From: a bacterium
Lineage (GTDB): Bacteria > Bacillota_I > Bacilli_A > RF39 > UBA660
Direction of reading: 5' to 3'
Assembly: GCA_029007415.1 (NCBI GenBank)
Contig: JAQXHT010000051.1
Span: 1-32,166 of the forward strand
Length of the DNA: 32,166 nucleotides
The notes beneath the pieces were generated by a model. That model was not told where the DNA came from, made no database searches, and saw nothing but the letters and a program-made list of their open reading frames with translations. The first letter of the stretch is position 1; every line of letters starts with the position of its first letter. The position numbers were made by a program, and so were the translations under genes. Shown here in pieces: positions 8,751 through 17,531 of the stretch.

Positions 8751-9249
8751 CTAAATAATCAGCACCTTTATGCGGTTCTTCAAATAATAAGTTGTTAAAG
8801 TTTTGCTGTCTCAAAGCTTCGTAAATAACAACTGCTACACTATTACTAACATTTAAAGCTCTAACATTATCACTCATTGGTATTCTAAGACAATGGTCTA
8901 GATCATCTTTTAATATTTCTTTGGGAATGCCAGTGGATTCTTTTCCAAAGATGAAATAATGATCAGTATTAGTATCACTATAATCAAAACTAGTATGTGG
9001 TTTTCTTCCGTATCTAGTTAGGTAATAGTAAATACCTTTATTTTTACTTTTAAACTCTTCAAAGTCGTTATATTCTTCATAATTCAACTTATCAATATAG
9101 TTAACACCACTTCTTTTTAAGTGATTGTCATCTAAGACAAAACCATAAGGTTTAATTAAATGAAGTTTCGTATTAGTAGCAACACATGTACGCATTATAT
9201 TACCTGTATTTTGGGGTATTTCTGGTTCAAATAAAACAATATGATTCAT
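8743..9249 (-). CDS. trmL: tRNA (cytidine(34)-2'-O)-methyltransferase
   Basis: TrmL uses S-adenosylmethionine to methylate the ribose of the wobble base in tRNA-Leu species. This 168-residue SPOUT protein shows the knot motifs in order: VLFEPEIPQNTGNIMRTC at the N-terminus, FGKESTGIP near 113-122, IPMSDNVRALNVSNSVAVV near 129-148, then YEALRQ. It follows the thioredoxin-like gene by one base, so both are probably on one transcript. Confidence 0.95.
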   Translation of the reverse strand: MNHIVLFEPEIPQNTGNIMRTCVATNTKLHLIKPYGFVLDDNHLKRSGVNYIDKLNYEEYNDFEEFKSKNKGIYYYLTRYGRKPHTSFDYSDTNTDHYFIFGKESTGIPKEILKDDLDHCLRIPMSDNVRALNVSNSVAVVIYEALRQQNFNNLLFEEPHKGADYLEK

Positions 9250-9250
9250 A

Positions 9251-9754
9251 TTAAATACCTACCCTATATTTTTTTATGAATTTGATAGTTTCTTCTACGG
9301 TTAACTTAGTAGCTTCTCCTTCACCTAGATAAGATACTATTTTCCCATTTTCAAAAGCTAAAAATAAGGGTGTATTATTAATATTAGAACTCATTCCATA
9401 GTTAGCAAAAATACTATTTATATAATTTTCTTTATTAGCAACGCCTTGCAAATCAATATAAGTTATAGAGTCTTGAAGACCATTTTTTAATAATTCTTTT
9501 TTCAAGTTAGTATCAAAACTACGACAAGCAGGATCAGTTGCAACACACATATAAACAACACCATCAGGATTTTCTAAAACGAAATGGTCAAGTTCTTCAG
9601 TATTAATTTCTGATACAATATTTCTCAATACAGGAATAGTTGTTTTATAGTTTTGATAAGTACTATACCAACTAGCAGCATATAAAACCACTACAATCAC
9701 TACTAAATAAATAATTGCTAAAGTTACATAATTTTTCTTCTTTTTCTTAAACAT
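9251..9754 (-). CDS. Membrane-anchored thioredoxin-fold-like protein
   Basis: The protein is 167 residues. A lysine-rich start (MFKKKKKNY) and one transmembrane helix (about 9-30) anchor it with the rest outside the membrane. A beta-alpha region around VVYMCVATDPACRSF, then ITYIDLQG and NTPLFLAFENGKIVSYLGE, gives the order of a thioredoxin fold. The cis-Pro-like TP of NTPLFL is present. The two cysteines are six residues apart rather than CxxC, so a classical oxidoreductase role is doubtful. I start at 9754 because AGGTGGAG precedes that ATG; an earlier in-frame start has no site. It sits directly before trmL. Confidence 0.65.
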   Translation of the reverse strand: MFKKKKKNYVTLAIIYLVVIVVVLYAASWYSTYQNYKTTIPVLRNIVSEINTEELDHFVLENPDGVVYMCVATDPACRSFDTNLKKELLKNGLQDSITYIDLQGVANKENYINSIFANYGMSSNINNTPLFLAFENGKIVSYLGEGEATKLTVEETIKFIKKYRVGI

Positions 9755-9972
9755 TTGCTCCACCTCTTTATATTTCAATTCTACCATAATTTTTGAACTT
9801 TGAAAATGATTAGTAAAAGAAAATATCTACTTTAATAAACAACTTATATGAGAAGATACATCTTCATCTTTTGTTTTAAATTTAATTTTTATATATTACA
9901 CTAACAAAACTAGACGAATTAAATCTATCTGTTAGAAACCTTTACATAAATTATAAAAGGAAGGTGAAGTTT

Positions 9973-10149
9973 ATGAATTATAGAATTAATAATAACGAAC
10001 GTGGATTAGTTCCTTTTGTTCTAGGTGGTGCTTTAGGTTATGGAATTGGTGCTTATGGTAGACCTAATTATCAATTTTATTCAATGTATTATCCACCTGT
10101 TTATTATCAGCCATATCCTATTTATAATTATCCATACTATAGACGATAA
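9973..10149 (+). CDS. Small Tyr/Pro-rich glycine-zipper protein
   Basis: This 58-residue protein has three zones: a polar start (MNYRINNNERG), a hydrophobic glycine-zipper segment (LVPFVLGGALGYGIGAYG) and a tail dominated by Tyr and Pro (YYPPVYYQPYPIYNYPYYRR). AGGAAGGTG lies 6 bases before the ATG, and a hairpin with a T-run follows the stop, so it is a self-contained unit. Similar Tyr-rich tails occur in small spore- or envelope-associated proteins, but I recognise no family. Its single short hydrophobic stretch could insert into a membrane. Confidence 0.6.
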   Translation: MNYRINNNERGLVPFVLGGALGYGIGAYGRPNYQFYSMYYPPVYYQPYPIYNYPYYRR

Positions 10150-10177
10150 AAAGCTGTCAATTGACAACTTTTTTCTT
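10150..10177. terminator. Terminator between convergent genes
   Basis: AAGCTGTCAA and TTGACAACTT form a 10-bp stem with one mismatch (a wobble on the minus strand). TTTTTTCTTTT follows on the plus strand. It ends the Tyr-rich micro-ORF and sits just past the aminopeptidase stop on the other strand. Confidence 0.65.
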
Positions 10178-11536
10178 TTAAGCTTCTTCTAAGAAAGCAA
10201 TATAACCTTTATATGATTCATATAAATCAAGCTTACTAGTTACTTCGTATGGGGCATGCATACTAAGAACTGGTAGGCCACAATCGATTACTTCAACATT
10301 GTAATTAGCTAAGATGTAGGCGATTGTTCCACCACCGCCTTGGTCAACTTTACCTAACTCACCAAATTGATAAGTGATATTGTTATTATCCATTATATTT
10401 CTAAGTGTTGCGACAAATTCAGCATTAGCATCACTGCTACCACCTTTTCCTCCTGAACCAGTATATTTACAAAATGCTAAACCTCCTCCTAGATAAGCTT
10501 CATTATTTTTATTGCTAGCACTCTTATATAGTGGATCATATCCCGCTGTTACATCACAAGATAGCATCTTTGAATTAGATAATACTTTGCGATAAACTCC
10601 TTCTTTTTCATCTAGTAATAAGCAAATATCTGCAACAGTATTAACAAAGAAATGTGAATCCATTCCTGTTGAACCCATACTGCCAATTTCTTCTTTATCA
10701 GTGAAGATAACACAAGTTGTTTTTCTTGGATTAGTTACTTTTAACATAGCTTCTAAACAAGCATAAGAACAAGACCTATCATCTTGACCATACCCCATCA
10801 CCATACTGCGGTCAAATCCTAAATCTCTTGCAGGAAAAGCTGGTACTACTTCTAATTCACTAGAAATGAAGTCTTCTTCTTCAATATCATATTTATCTTT
10901 TAATATTGCTAAGATATTTTTCTTAACCGCTTCTTTTTCTTCACCTTTTAAGCTCTTACTTCCTACTAAGACATCTAAGTCTTCACCAGTTACCACAAGA
11001 GAAGCGGTCTTTTTCATTTGGTCTTTTGCTAGATGAATTAATAAATCTGTGATACCTAATACGGGGTCAGTCAAATCTTCACCAATATTTATTTTAATCT
11101 TGGTACCATCTTTTTTAATAACAACACCATGAAGTGCTAAAGGAATAGTAACCCATTGATATTTTTTAATACCACCATAGTAATGGGTATCAAGATAAGC
11201 TAAATTTTCTTCTTCATATAAAGGATGAAGCTTTAAATCAAGTCTTGGCGAATCAATATGAGCTCCTAAGATATTCATACCATTCTTGATATTTTCTTCA
11301 CCAATTACAAATAAGGCTACTGATTTACCACGATTACATAGATAAACTTTATCTCCTTTTGTTAAAGAAGTAACATCATCTAAATTTTTAAACCCTGCCT
11401 CCTCTGCTCTTGCAGTGATGTAGCTAGCACATTCTCTTTCTGTTTTACAACTAGTAATAAACTCTTTATAAGTATTACCTAGTTCCATTAAATCATTAAG
11501 TTCTTTTTCATTATATTTATCCCAATTATTTTTCAT
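10178..11536 (-). CDS. M18 family aspartyl-type aminopeptidase
   Basis: This zinc exopeptidase removes N-terminal residues from peptides in the cytoplasm. The M18 ligands are visible: GAHIDSPRLDLK (first His and Asp), GYGQDDRSCSY (bridging Asp), FTDKEEIGSMGSTG (Glu pair) and SMHAPYEV near the C-terminus (last His). At 452 residues the length is normal for bacterial M18 enzymes. I start at 11536 because GGAGG lies 8 bases before that ATG; the frame extends to 11599 through a hydrophobic stretch that overlaps the promoter. It is monocistronic. Confidence 0.93.
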   Translation of the reverse strand: MKNNWDKYNEKELNDLMELGNTYKEFITSCKTERECASYITARAEEAGFKNLDDVTSLTKGDKVYLCNRGKSVALFVIGEENIKNGMNILGAHIDSPRLDLKLHPLYEEENLAYLDTHYYGGIKKYQWVTIPLALHGVVIKKDGTKIKINIGEDLTDPVLGITDLLIHLAKDQMKKTASLVVTGEDLDVLVGSKSLKGEEKEAVKKNILAILKDKYDIEEEDFISSELEVVPAFPARDLGFDRSMVMGYGQDDRSCSYACLEAMLKVTNPRKTTCVIFTDKEEIGSMGSTGMDSHFFVNTVADICLLLDEKEGVYRKVLSNSKMLSCDVTAGYDPLYKSASNKNNEAYLGGGLAFCKYTGSGGKGGSSDANAEFVATLRNIMDNNNITYQFGELGKVDQGGGGTIAYILANYNVEVIDCGLPVLSMHAPYEVTSKLDLYESYKGYIAFLEEA

Positions 11537-11555
11537 ATATCTATCCTCCACTATT

Positions 11556-11561
11556 AGTATA
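11556..11561 (-). promoter_or_regulatory. Extended -10 box of the M18 aminopeptidase gene
   Basis: TGTTATACT is an extended -10 about 20 bases before the ATG. No good -35 is seen at 16-18 bases. Confidence 0.4.
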
Positions 11562-11602
11562 ACAGAATAGTAAAAAAATAATAAAGAAGTTGTTAACATA
11601 TT

Positions 11603-11631
11603 TTGACATAATAAGTCTTAACTGGTATTAA
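11603..11631 (+). promoter_or_regulatory. Promoter of the D,D-carboxypeptidase gene
   Basis: A perfect TTGACA and TATTAA are 17 bases apart on the plus strand, about 40 bases before the TTG start. Confidence 0.72.
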
Positions 11632-11671
11632 TCTTTTTTGAAAGACATATTTTGTTTATAGGTGATACCTT

Positions 11672-12766
11672 TTGAAAAAGTTTTTATTAGTACTTAGTCT
11701 TTTAACTATTATTTTTCCTTTGTATACTAAAGCTAGTGATACTGCTAGAAGTTCTATTGTTATGGATATAGATAGTGGTAGAGTTTTATATGAGAAGAAT
11801 GCGAATGAGAAGAGATTAATTGCTTCTACTACGAAGATTATGACTGCTCTTCTTGCTCTTGAATCTGGTAAATTAAACGAGATGGTAGAATCAAAAGAAG
11901 AGATATTAAAGATGTATGGAACTAGTATTTATCTCAGTCTGCACGAAAAGATGAGATTAGAAGATTTAGTTTATGGACTGTTACTTAGAAGTGGTAATGA
12001 TGCAGCGGTAGTTATTGCTACTTACCTCTCAGGTAGTGAAGAAGCTTTTGTTAAAGAGATGAATAAGAAAGCAAAAGAAATTGGAATGCTTAATACTACT
12101 TTTCAAAATGCTCATGGTTTAGATGAAGAGACACAAAACTATTCTACAGCACATGATATGGCCCTTTTATCTAGCTATGTTTATAAGAATTTTAAAAAAT
12201 ATCGTACAATTACTAAGACTTATAAATATCAGGTGCAAACTAAAGAGAAGAGCTATCTTTGGTATAACCGAAATAAACTTTTAAAGTCTTATGAATATTG
12301 TACTGGTGGAAAAAATGGTTACACTCCTAGTGCTGGTAAAACTTTAGTAACTACTGCTAGTAAGGATAGATTAAATCTAACTGTTGTAACACTAAAAGAT
12401 GGTGATGAATATAACACGCATAAAGAATTATATGAGTTAATGTTTAATAAGTATAAGTCTTATAAGTTAATTGATAAAGATAATTTTAATATTTATGATA
12501 AGAAGTTAAAAGATAAAGTCTATATTAATAAGAGTTTCACTTATCCTCTTACTGAAGAAGAAAAAAATCATATTGAAATAAAAACTAAAGTAGATACTAA
12601 TATTAAAAAAGGAAAGATTGGTTATATTAGTATTAAACTTTACAATAAAGAAATTGGTAACATTAAAATCTATTTAAAAGAAAAAAAGAGCCAGAAGAAA
12701 AAGCTCTTTGGATTTCTAAATGTTAGCAATATAAATTTATATATTTCTAGAAATATCTGCAATTGA
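11672..12766 (+). CDS. D-alanyl-D-alanine carboxypeptidase (S11)
   Basis: This low-molecular-weight penicillin-binding protein trims the terminal D-Ala of peptidoglycan stem peptides outside the membrane. A signal peptide (MKKFLLVLSLLTIIFPLYTKA) precedes the catalytic domain. Motif 1 is STTK and motif 2 is SGN. The third motif, normally KTG, reads KNG within GGKNGYTPSAG. A C-terminal beta domain starts near residue 270. The start is a TTG with AGGTGAT upstream. The last 30 residues run through a minus-strand terminator hairpin and into the end of the HAD gene, so the C-terminus may be an extension after loss of the original stop or anchor; no C-terminal amphipathic helix is clear. Confidence 0.9.
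   Translation: MKKFLLVLSLLTIIFPLYTKASDTARSSIVMDIDSGRVLYEKNANEKRLIASTTKIMTALLALESGKLNEMVESKEEILKMYGTSIYLSLHEKMRLEDLVYGLLLRSGNDAAVVIATYLSGSEEAFVKEMNKKAKEIGMLNTTFQNAHGLDEETQNYSTAHDMALLSSYVYKNFKKYRTITKTYKYQVQTKEKSYLWYNRNKLLKSYEYCTGGKNGYTPSAGKTLVTTASKDRLNLTVVTLKDGDEYNTHKELYELMFNKYKSYKLIDKDNFNIYDKKLKDKVYINKSFTYPLTEEEKNHIEIKTKVDTNIKKGKIGYISIKLYNKEIGNIKIYLKEKKSQKKKLFGFLNVSNINLYISRNICN
12678..12709 (-). terminator. Terminator of the HAD gene, inside the carboxypeptidase gene
   Basis: AAAGAGC and GCTCTTT pair over an 11-base loop, and a run of seven T follows on the minus strand. It lies 27 bases past the HAD stop but within the coding end of the convergent carboxypeptidase gene. Confidence 0.75.
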
Positions 12767-13309
12767 TGTAAATTTAAAAGCCTTTAGTCCTATTTCATTA
12801 GCAGCAATAATATTTTTTTCTTTATCATCAAAAAATACAGTTTCTTCTTTATTTAAATTATATTTATCAAGTATTAGGTTATAAATGTCATAATCTGGTT
12901 TTAGTAAATGTTCTTGATAGGAATATACTCCTCCACTAAATATGTCATCTAAATTAATAACGCTATTTATATAATTGAAACTGTCTTCTGTTATATTTGT
13001 TAATAAAAACAATCTATAACCTTTCTTTTTTAGACTTTTTATGTATTCAAAATTATTTTTCATCAATGGATATGATTTACTTAAATTATCTTTTTCTAAA
13101 ATATATTTAATAATCGTAAATTCTTTATTATCTTTAAAACCATTTATATAATCCTGAACACTTATTTCTCCTAATAAACACTTTTTGAATGTTTTACCAT
13201 AAGTTATTTTATAGATATAGTCACAATTTTTACCTAATAACTTTTCAGTATTTTCTTTGCTATCATCAAAAAGTATACCGCCAATATCTAATATAATATT
13301 CTTAACCAT
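12737..13309 (-). CDS. HAD superfamily hydrolase
   Basis: This 190-residue protein has the HAD order: motif I as DIGGILFD at residues 8-15, an alpha-helical cap (about 20-85), motif II as FLLTNIT near 100-106, a Lys in HLLKPDYDIY, and motif IV as VFFDDKEKNI. It resembles HAD-IA phosphatases. Motif I has Gly at the position of the second Asp (D-I-G instead of D-x-D), which occurs in the YihX-like phosphatases. The substrate is unknown. GAGAGGAAG precedes the ATG. Its last 30 bases overlap the convergent carboxypeptidase gene. Confidence 0.85.
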   Translation of the reverse strand: MVKNIILDIGGILFDDSKENTEKLLGKNCDYIYKITYGKTFKKCLLGEISVQDYINGFKDNKEFTIIKYILEKDNLSKSYPLMKNNFEYIKSLKKKGYRLFLLTNITEDSFNYINSVINLDDIFSGGVYSYQEHLLKPDYDIYNLILDKYNLNKEETVFFDDKEKNIIAANEIGLKAFKFTSIADISRNI

Positions 13310-13346
13310 AAATTTCTTCCTCTCAATGTATAGGAGCCATCTTTTG

Positions 13347-13380
13347 AAAAGTTATTCCAGTACACTGGAATAACTTTTTT
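13347..13380. terminator. Terminator after the metallophosphoesterase gene
   Basis: A perfect 14-bp stem (AAAAGTTATTCCAG with its complement) with loop TACA sits 16 bases past the stop of the minus-strand phosphoesterase gene and 37 bases before the HAD start. The T-run is longer on the plus side, but each strand ends its stem in TTTT. Confidence 0.7.
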
Positions 13381-13395
13381 ACATAACAATAGAAA

Positions 13396-14301
13396 TTATG
13401 AATTAATTTGATTAAGTCTAGTTAGATTAATAGCTGGTCTATCACAAAATCTAAAGTCGTAAACATTAACTCCTACACCACTAGTAATATAAAATTTAGT
13501 ATTGTTAATTTCATAATAACCATCTTTATATTTCTCAGCTCCTTCTCTAGTTAACAAACTACCAATCAAAGGAAGTCTTACCTCTCCTAAATGAGAATGT
13601 CCAGCGAATGCTAAATCGATGTTACTGTATCTTGCTAAAACATCATCTAAAGAATCTGGCTTATGAGTCATTAAGATAGAATAAATATTATCAGTTTTTC
13701 CTTCACTACTATAATAAGCAAGTAAAGTATCTAAGTTTTCTTTATCACTATTAAGTCCCATCAGAAGAATAACATCATCTTTTCGATAGATTAAATCATA
13801 ACTATTATCCAAGATAGTAAACCCTACATCTTTTAAAATAAGACTTGCTTGTTCTGTATCATTTTCTCCTAAAACTGCATATTTTAAACTGCTAGATGAT
13901 AATTTCTTTAACTCTTTAATTAATTCTTCCCTTTTTTTAGAATCAATACTTTCACCATTTAATAAATCACCTGTAAAAAGTAATAAATCAGGTTTACTTC
14001 TATTTATTAGGTCAACTGTTTCTCTTACCATTTCGATAGAAGCATCATGCAAATCAGAGAATGTTACTATTTTATAACCGTGAAAAGAAGTAGTTATCTT
14101 ACTACTTTCTACTCTATCTTCTTTTACTAACATTTTAACTGTTCCAATTTTTGTGACATACAAAAAGAAAGAAAAAGAAGCAACTAATATAATAATAATT
14201 ATGAGAACAATTCTTTTAATAATCTTTATTTGATGTTCTTTTTCTTCATCTTTAATTATTTCTAATTGTTTCTCCTTATTTAGCTCGCTTCTTTTATCCA
14301 T
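13396..14301 (-). CDS. Membrane-anchored calcineurin-like metallophosphoesterase
   Basis: The protein has 301 residues: a charged N-terminus, one transmembrane helix (about 29-50), then a metallophosphatase domain outside the membrane or at its surface. The metal motifs appear in order: FSDLHD, LLLFTGDLLN, LGENDT (in place of GNHD), LMTHKP and AGHSHLGEVRLPLIG. The order and anchor match the YkuE/YaeI group. The exact substrate is unknown; YaeI-type members have been linked to lipid phosphoesters. AAAAGGGTATG lies before the ATG. Confidence 0.9.
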   Translation of the reverse strand: MDKRSELNKEKQLEIIKDEEKEHQIKIIKRIVLIIIIILVASFSFFLYVTKIGTVKMLVKEDRVESSKITTSFHGYKIVTFSDLHDASIEMVRETVDLINRSKPDLLLFTGDLLNGESIDSKKREELIKELKKLSSSSLKYAVLGENDTEQASLILKDVGFTILDNSYDLIYRKDDVILLMGLNSDKENLDTLLAYYSSEGKTDNIYSILMTHKPDSLDDVLARYSNIDLAFAGHSHLGEVRLPLIGSLLTREGAEKYKDGYYEINNTKFYITSGVGVNVYDFRFCDRPAINLTRLNQINS

Positions 14302-14321
14302 AATATCATACCCTTTTCTAA

Positions 14322-14327
14322 ATTATA
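14322..14327 (-). promoter_or_regulatory. Extended -10 box of the phosphoesterase gene
   Basis: TGATATAAT lies 20 bases before the ATG on the minus strand. No convincing -35 is present. Confidence 0.4.
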
Positions 14328-14371
14328 TCAAGAAAATCTCTTTTCGTACACTTAATTTTCCTATAATTCTT

Positions 14372-17320
14372 TTATATGATTTCTTCTTTATTTTCAATTG
14401 CTACTCTAACTAGTTTTGAAACTCCTGACTCTTGCATCGTAATTCCATATAGAGTATCAGCATATTCCATCGTTTTCTTTTTATGGGTGATAATTAAAAA
14501 CTGGGTTTTATTTTTATAATGTTCTAGATATTTACCAAACTGAGTAACATTTGCTTCATCTAAAGCAGCTTCTACCTCATCAAAAATACAGAATGGTACT
14601 TTTCTAATATTTAATATTGCAAATAACAAACTAATAGCAGTTAGAGTTTTTTCACCACCTGATAATAGTTGAATAGTTGATAGTTTTTTTCCTGGTGGTG
14701 AAGCGATTATCTCAATACCCGTTGTTAATAAATCATCTGGATTAGTTAGTTTTAAGTCAGCACTTCCACCATGAAACATCTTAGAGAAAACTATTTTAAA
14801 TTCTTCTTTAATTTCTTCAAAAGTCTTTAAGAATTCATCTTTCATTACTTGGTCTAGTTCTCCCATTATCTCTAATAAAGTTCCTTCTGCTTTTTCCAAG
14901 TCTTCTTTTTGATGTAGTAAAAATTCATATCTTGTCTTTACTCTATCATACTCTTCTATCGCTTGTAAGTTAACCATACCTAAATCTTTAATAATCATTT
15001 TATATTGATTAACTAGCTTTCTTGATTCTTCTACTTCTTCTGTTAATTGATAATCATTTCTAGCTTTTTCATAAGTCATTGTATATTCTTCTGATAAAGT
15101 TTGTAAATAACTATTAAGTTTAATATCAATTCTTGATAATTCTATTTCCAAGTTTTTCATTGTATCTTGTTTTTTCTTTAGAATTCTACCTTCATAAGTA
15201 TCTTCATCTTCAAAGCTAGCAATGTTACTTTTAAGAGTTTTTAATTTATTATCAAGAAAACTCTTCTTTTGTTCAAGTTTTTCCTTATAGGTACTCTTCT
15301 TATAGAAAGCTTCAATTAGTTCTTTTTCTTTTTCATCAAAACTATCAGTGGAAGCTTCTAATCTTTTAATTGATTCATTTTTTCTAGTAAGACTTTGTTT
15401 TAATTCACTATATCTTTTTTCCTTTTCAGTAATAGTATCTTTAATGCTTTCTAGCTCTTTAGCTAGATTATAGTAAATATCTTCAATTGTAGTAATTTTC
15501 TCTTCTGTTTCTTTAATATCTAATAATACTTTACTCCTTGATTTAGTTAGTGCTTGATAAGTTCTCCGTAAAGACTCTATTTCTTGTCTTATCATTACAG
15601 AACTTCTTCCTTTATAGAAAGTTCCACCCGTCATAGAACCACCTGAGTTGATAACATCACCATCAAGAGTTACTATTTTATAGCGATTAGCAGTGTATCT
15701 TGCTATTTGAATAGCACTATCCATATCTTTAGCTAAGACAACAAGACCAAATTGGTTATAAATTACATCTTTATATTTTTCTTCGGTTTTAATTTTATCT
15801 GCTAAGATACCACAATAACCATTAACTTTTTCTAACTGACTTTTTACTTCTACCGGAATATATCGTGGTTTAATGACTGTCAAAGGGAAGAAAGTTGCTC
15901 TTCCTTTCTTTTTATTTTTTAAGTTTGCAATTGCTTCTTTAGCACAAGTTTCATCTTTTACTAAGACAAAGTTTTTACTAGCTGCTATGGCTATATCTAA
16001 AGCTTTAGCATAAATATCATCAGTTGTAACAACATTACCAATCGTATCATAGATTCCTTTTAGCGATTCTTCTTTTAAAATATAGCGAATAACTTCTGGT
16101 AGATTAGAACCCTTCTCTTCTTCACTTACTAAAAAGTTAATCTTATTCTTATAGCTCAACTGGTCTTGATCTATTTTACTATATTCACTTAGGTAGTTTT
16201 TCTTAGCTATTTTAGTTGAATCTAATTCTTTCTTTTTAGTTGTTACTTCTTCTTCTTTTTCTTTTACTTCTTCTTTTAAGTTTGTAAGTTCTTCTTCTAA
16301 AAGTGCTAGTTCTTTTTTATCTTTCGATTGTTCTGTTAAAAGAAGACGTAACTCTTCTTCGCTTTCTCCTTTTTCTTTTTTACTACGTTCTAGTTTAAAT
16401 AGTTCTAAACTTCCTTCTTGTCTTACAACTTCCTCAGCAGTTTTTATTAATTCATTCTGAACAAAAGTTATTTCTTTTTGTAGTTCATCTTCTTCTTGTT
16501 TAAACTTTAAAAGCTTACTATCTCTGACATTTTCTTCTTTTAATGCTAAAGATATTTCTTCATCTAACCTATGTTTTTCTTCTTTTTTTAGTTTTTCTTC
16601 TTCTGTTAAATGATATATGTCATAAGCAAGTAATGCTATTTCTAAAGATTCTAACTTTTTCTTATATTCTAAATATTTTTTAGCTTCTTCGCTTTGTCTT
16701 TTCAAAGGAGTTACTTGTAGTTCTAACTCCGTTATAATATCTTGCACTCTATCTAAGGCTTCATGAGTACGGTCTAATTTTCTTAAAGCTTCTTCTTTTC
16801 GTTTCTTGTATTTTAAGATACTAGCAGCTTCTTCAAAGATAAGACGTCGTTCATCTTTACTTTCACTTAGTATCTTTTGTACTTCACCTTGACCAATGAT
16901 ATTGAAGGACTCTCTTCCAATACCACTATCTAAAAATAGATTTAAAATATCTTTCAAACGACATTTTTGATTATTCAAAAAGTATTCATTTTCACTACTT
17001 CTAAATACACGTCTTTTAATTGATACTTCTGTATAAGGTATTGGTAAATAATGATCATTATTATCAAAAACAAGTTCCACCGAAGCGACATTTTTCATTT
17101 TTCTTGAAGCACTTCCGACAAAGATGACGTCACTCATAGCGCCGTCACCTCTTAAAGTTTTAACTGATTGTTCTCCTAAAACCCATCGAACCGCATCAAC
17201 GATATTACTTTTTCCACTACCATTCGGTCCAACAATACAGGTCGTTTCATCATTTAATACTATATCTATTTTATCAGCAAATGATTTAAAACCATTCACT
17301 ACTATTTCTTTTAAATACAT
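14372..17320 (-). CDS. smc: Chromosome segregation SMC protein
   Basis: SMC is the ATPase of the SMC-ScpAB condensin that compacts and separates chromosomes. The N-terminal head has GPNGSGKSN near 32-40 and the Q-loop IIGQGEVQKIL near 150. Coiled coil follows (about 165-400), then the hinge (about 405-530, ending in GGSMTGGTF), then a second coiled coil. The C-terminal head has the signature LLSGGEKTLTA and Walker B CIFDEVEAALDE. At 982 residues it is about 200 shorter than B. subtilis SMC, and the loss is in the arms. It has its own promoter. Confidence 0.96.
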   Translation of the reverse strand: MYLKEIVVNGFKSFADKIDIVLNDETTCIVGPNGSGKSNIVDAVRWVLGEQSVKTLRGDGAMSDVIFVGSASRKMKNVASVELVFDNNDHYLPIPYTEVSIKRRVFRSSENEYFLNNQKCRLKDILNLFLDSGIGRESFNIIGQGEVQKILSESKDERRLIFEEAASILKYKKRKEEALRKLDRTHEALDRVQDIITELELQVTPLKRQSEEAKKYLEYKKKLESLEIALLAYDIYHLTEEEKLKKEEKHRLDEEISLALKEENVRDSKLLKFKQEEDELQKEITFVQNELIKTAEEVVRQEGSLELFKLERSKKEKGESEEELRLLLTEQSKDKKELALLEEELTNLKEEVKEKEEEVTTKKKELDSTKIAKKNYLSEYSKIDQDQLSYKNKINFLVSEEEKGSNLPEVIRYILKEESLKGIYDTIGNVVTTDDIYAKALDIAIAASKNFVLVKDETCAKEAIANLKNKKKGRATFFPLTVIKPRYIPVEVKSQLEKVNGYCGILADKIKTEEKYKDVIYNQFGLVVLAKDMDSAIQIARYTANRYKIVTLDGDVINSGGSMTGGTFYKGRSSVMIRQEIESLRRTYQALTKSRSKVLLDIKETEEKITTIEDIYYNLAKELESIKDTITEKEKRYSELKQSLTRKNESIKRLEASTDSFDEKEKELIEAFYKKSTYKEKLEQKKSFLDNKLKTLKSNIASFEDEDTYEGRILKKKQDTMKNLEIELSRIDIKLNSYLQTLSEEYTMTYEKARNDYQLTEEVEESRKLVNQYKMIIKDLGMVNLQAIEEYDRVKTRYEFLLHQKEDLEKAEGTLLEIMGELDQVMKDEFLKTFEEIKEEFKIVFSKMFHGGSADLKLTNPDDLLTTGIEIIASPPGKKLSTIQLLSGGEKTLTAISLLFAILNIRKVPFCIFDEVEAALDEANVTQFGKYLEHYKNKTQFLIITHKKKTMEYADTLYGITMQESGVSKLVRVAIENKEEII

Positions 17321-17346
17321 ATCTTACACCTACATTTTCTATATAG

Positions 17347-17375
17347 ATTTTACCAAATTATAAGGTATTTAACAA
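17347..17375 (-). promoter_or_regulatory. Promoter of smc
   Basis: TTGTTA and TAAAAT are 17 bases apart on the minus strand, about 27 bases before the ATG. Confidence 0.65.
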
Positions 17376-17432
17376 GGAGTTTAGACTATATAACGGTAAA
17401 TACTATATTTTTGAAAAGTTAATTTTTATTTG

Positions 17433-17530
17433 ATGTAAAGACTATTTCTTTTTGCTATTATTTAAAGTTACTTAGATTAATTTCTCTAATCATATTACTA
17501 TCCACTTTATTAGTACTATCAATAATAGAT
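17433..17530 (+). pseudogene. Decayed first copy of the small hydrophobic toxin
   Basis: The DNA aligns with the two intact peptide genes at 17826 and 18209. It still encodes LKLLRLISLI and LLSTLLVLS in one frame. The ATG-equivalent is followed at once by TAA, the start region has indels, no Shine-Dalgarno site precedes it, and a one-base deletion removes the normal stop. The conserved toxin promoter and 5' leader are absent upstream. Its antisense RNA segment and antisense promoter are intact. Confidence 0.65.
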
Positions 17531-17531
17531 A

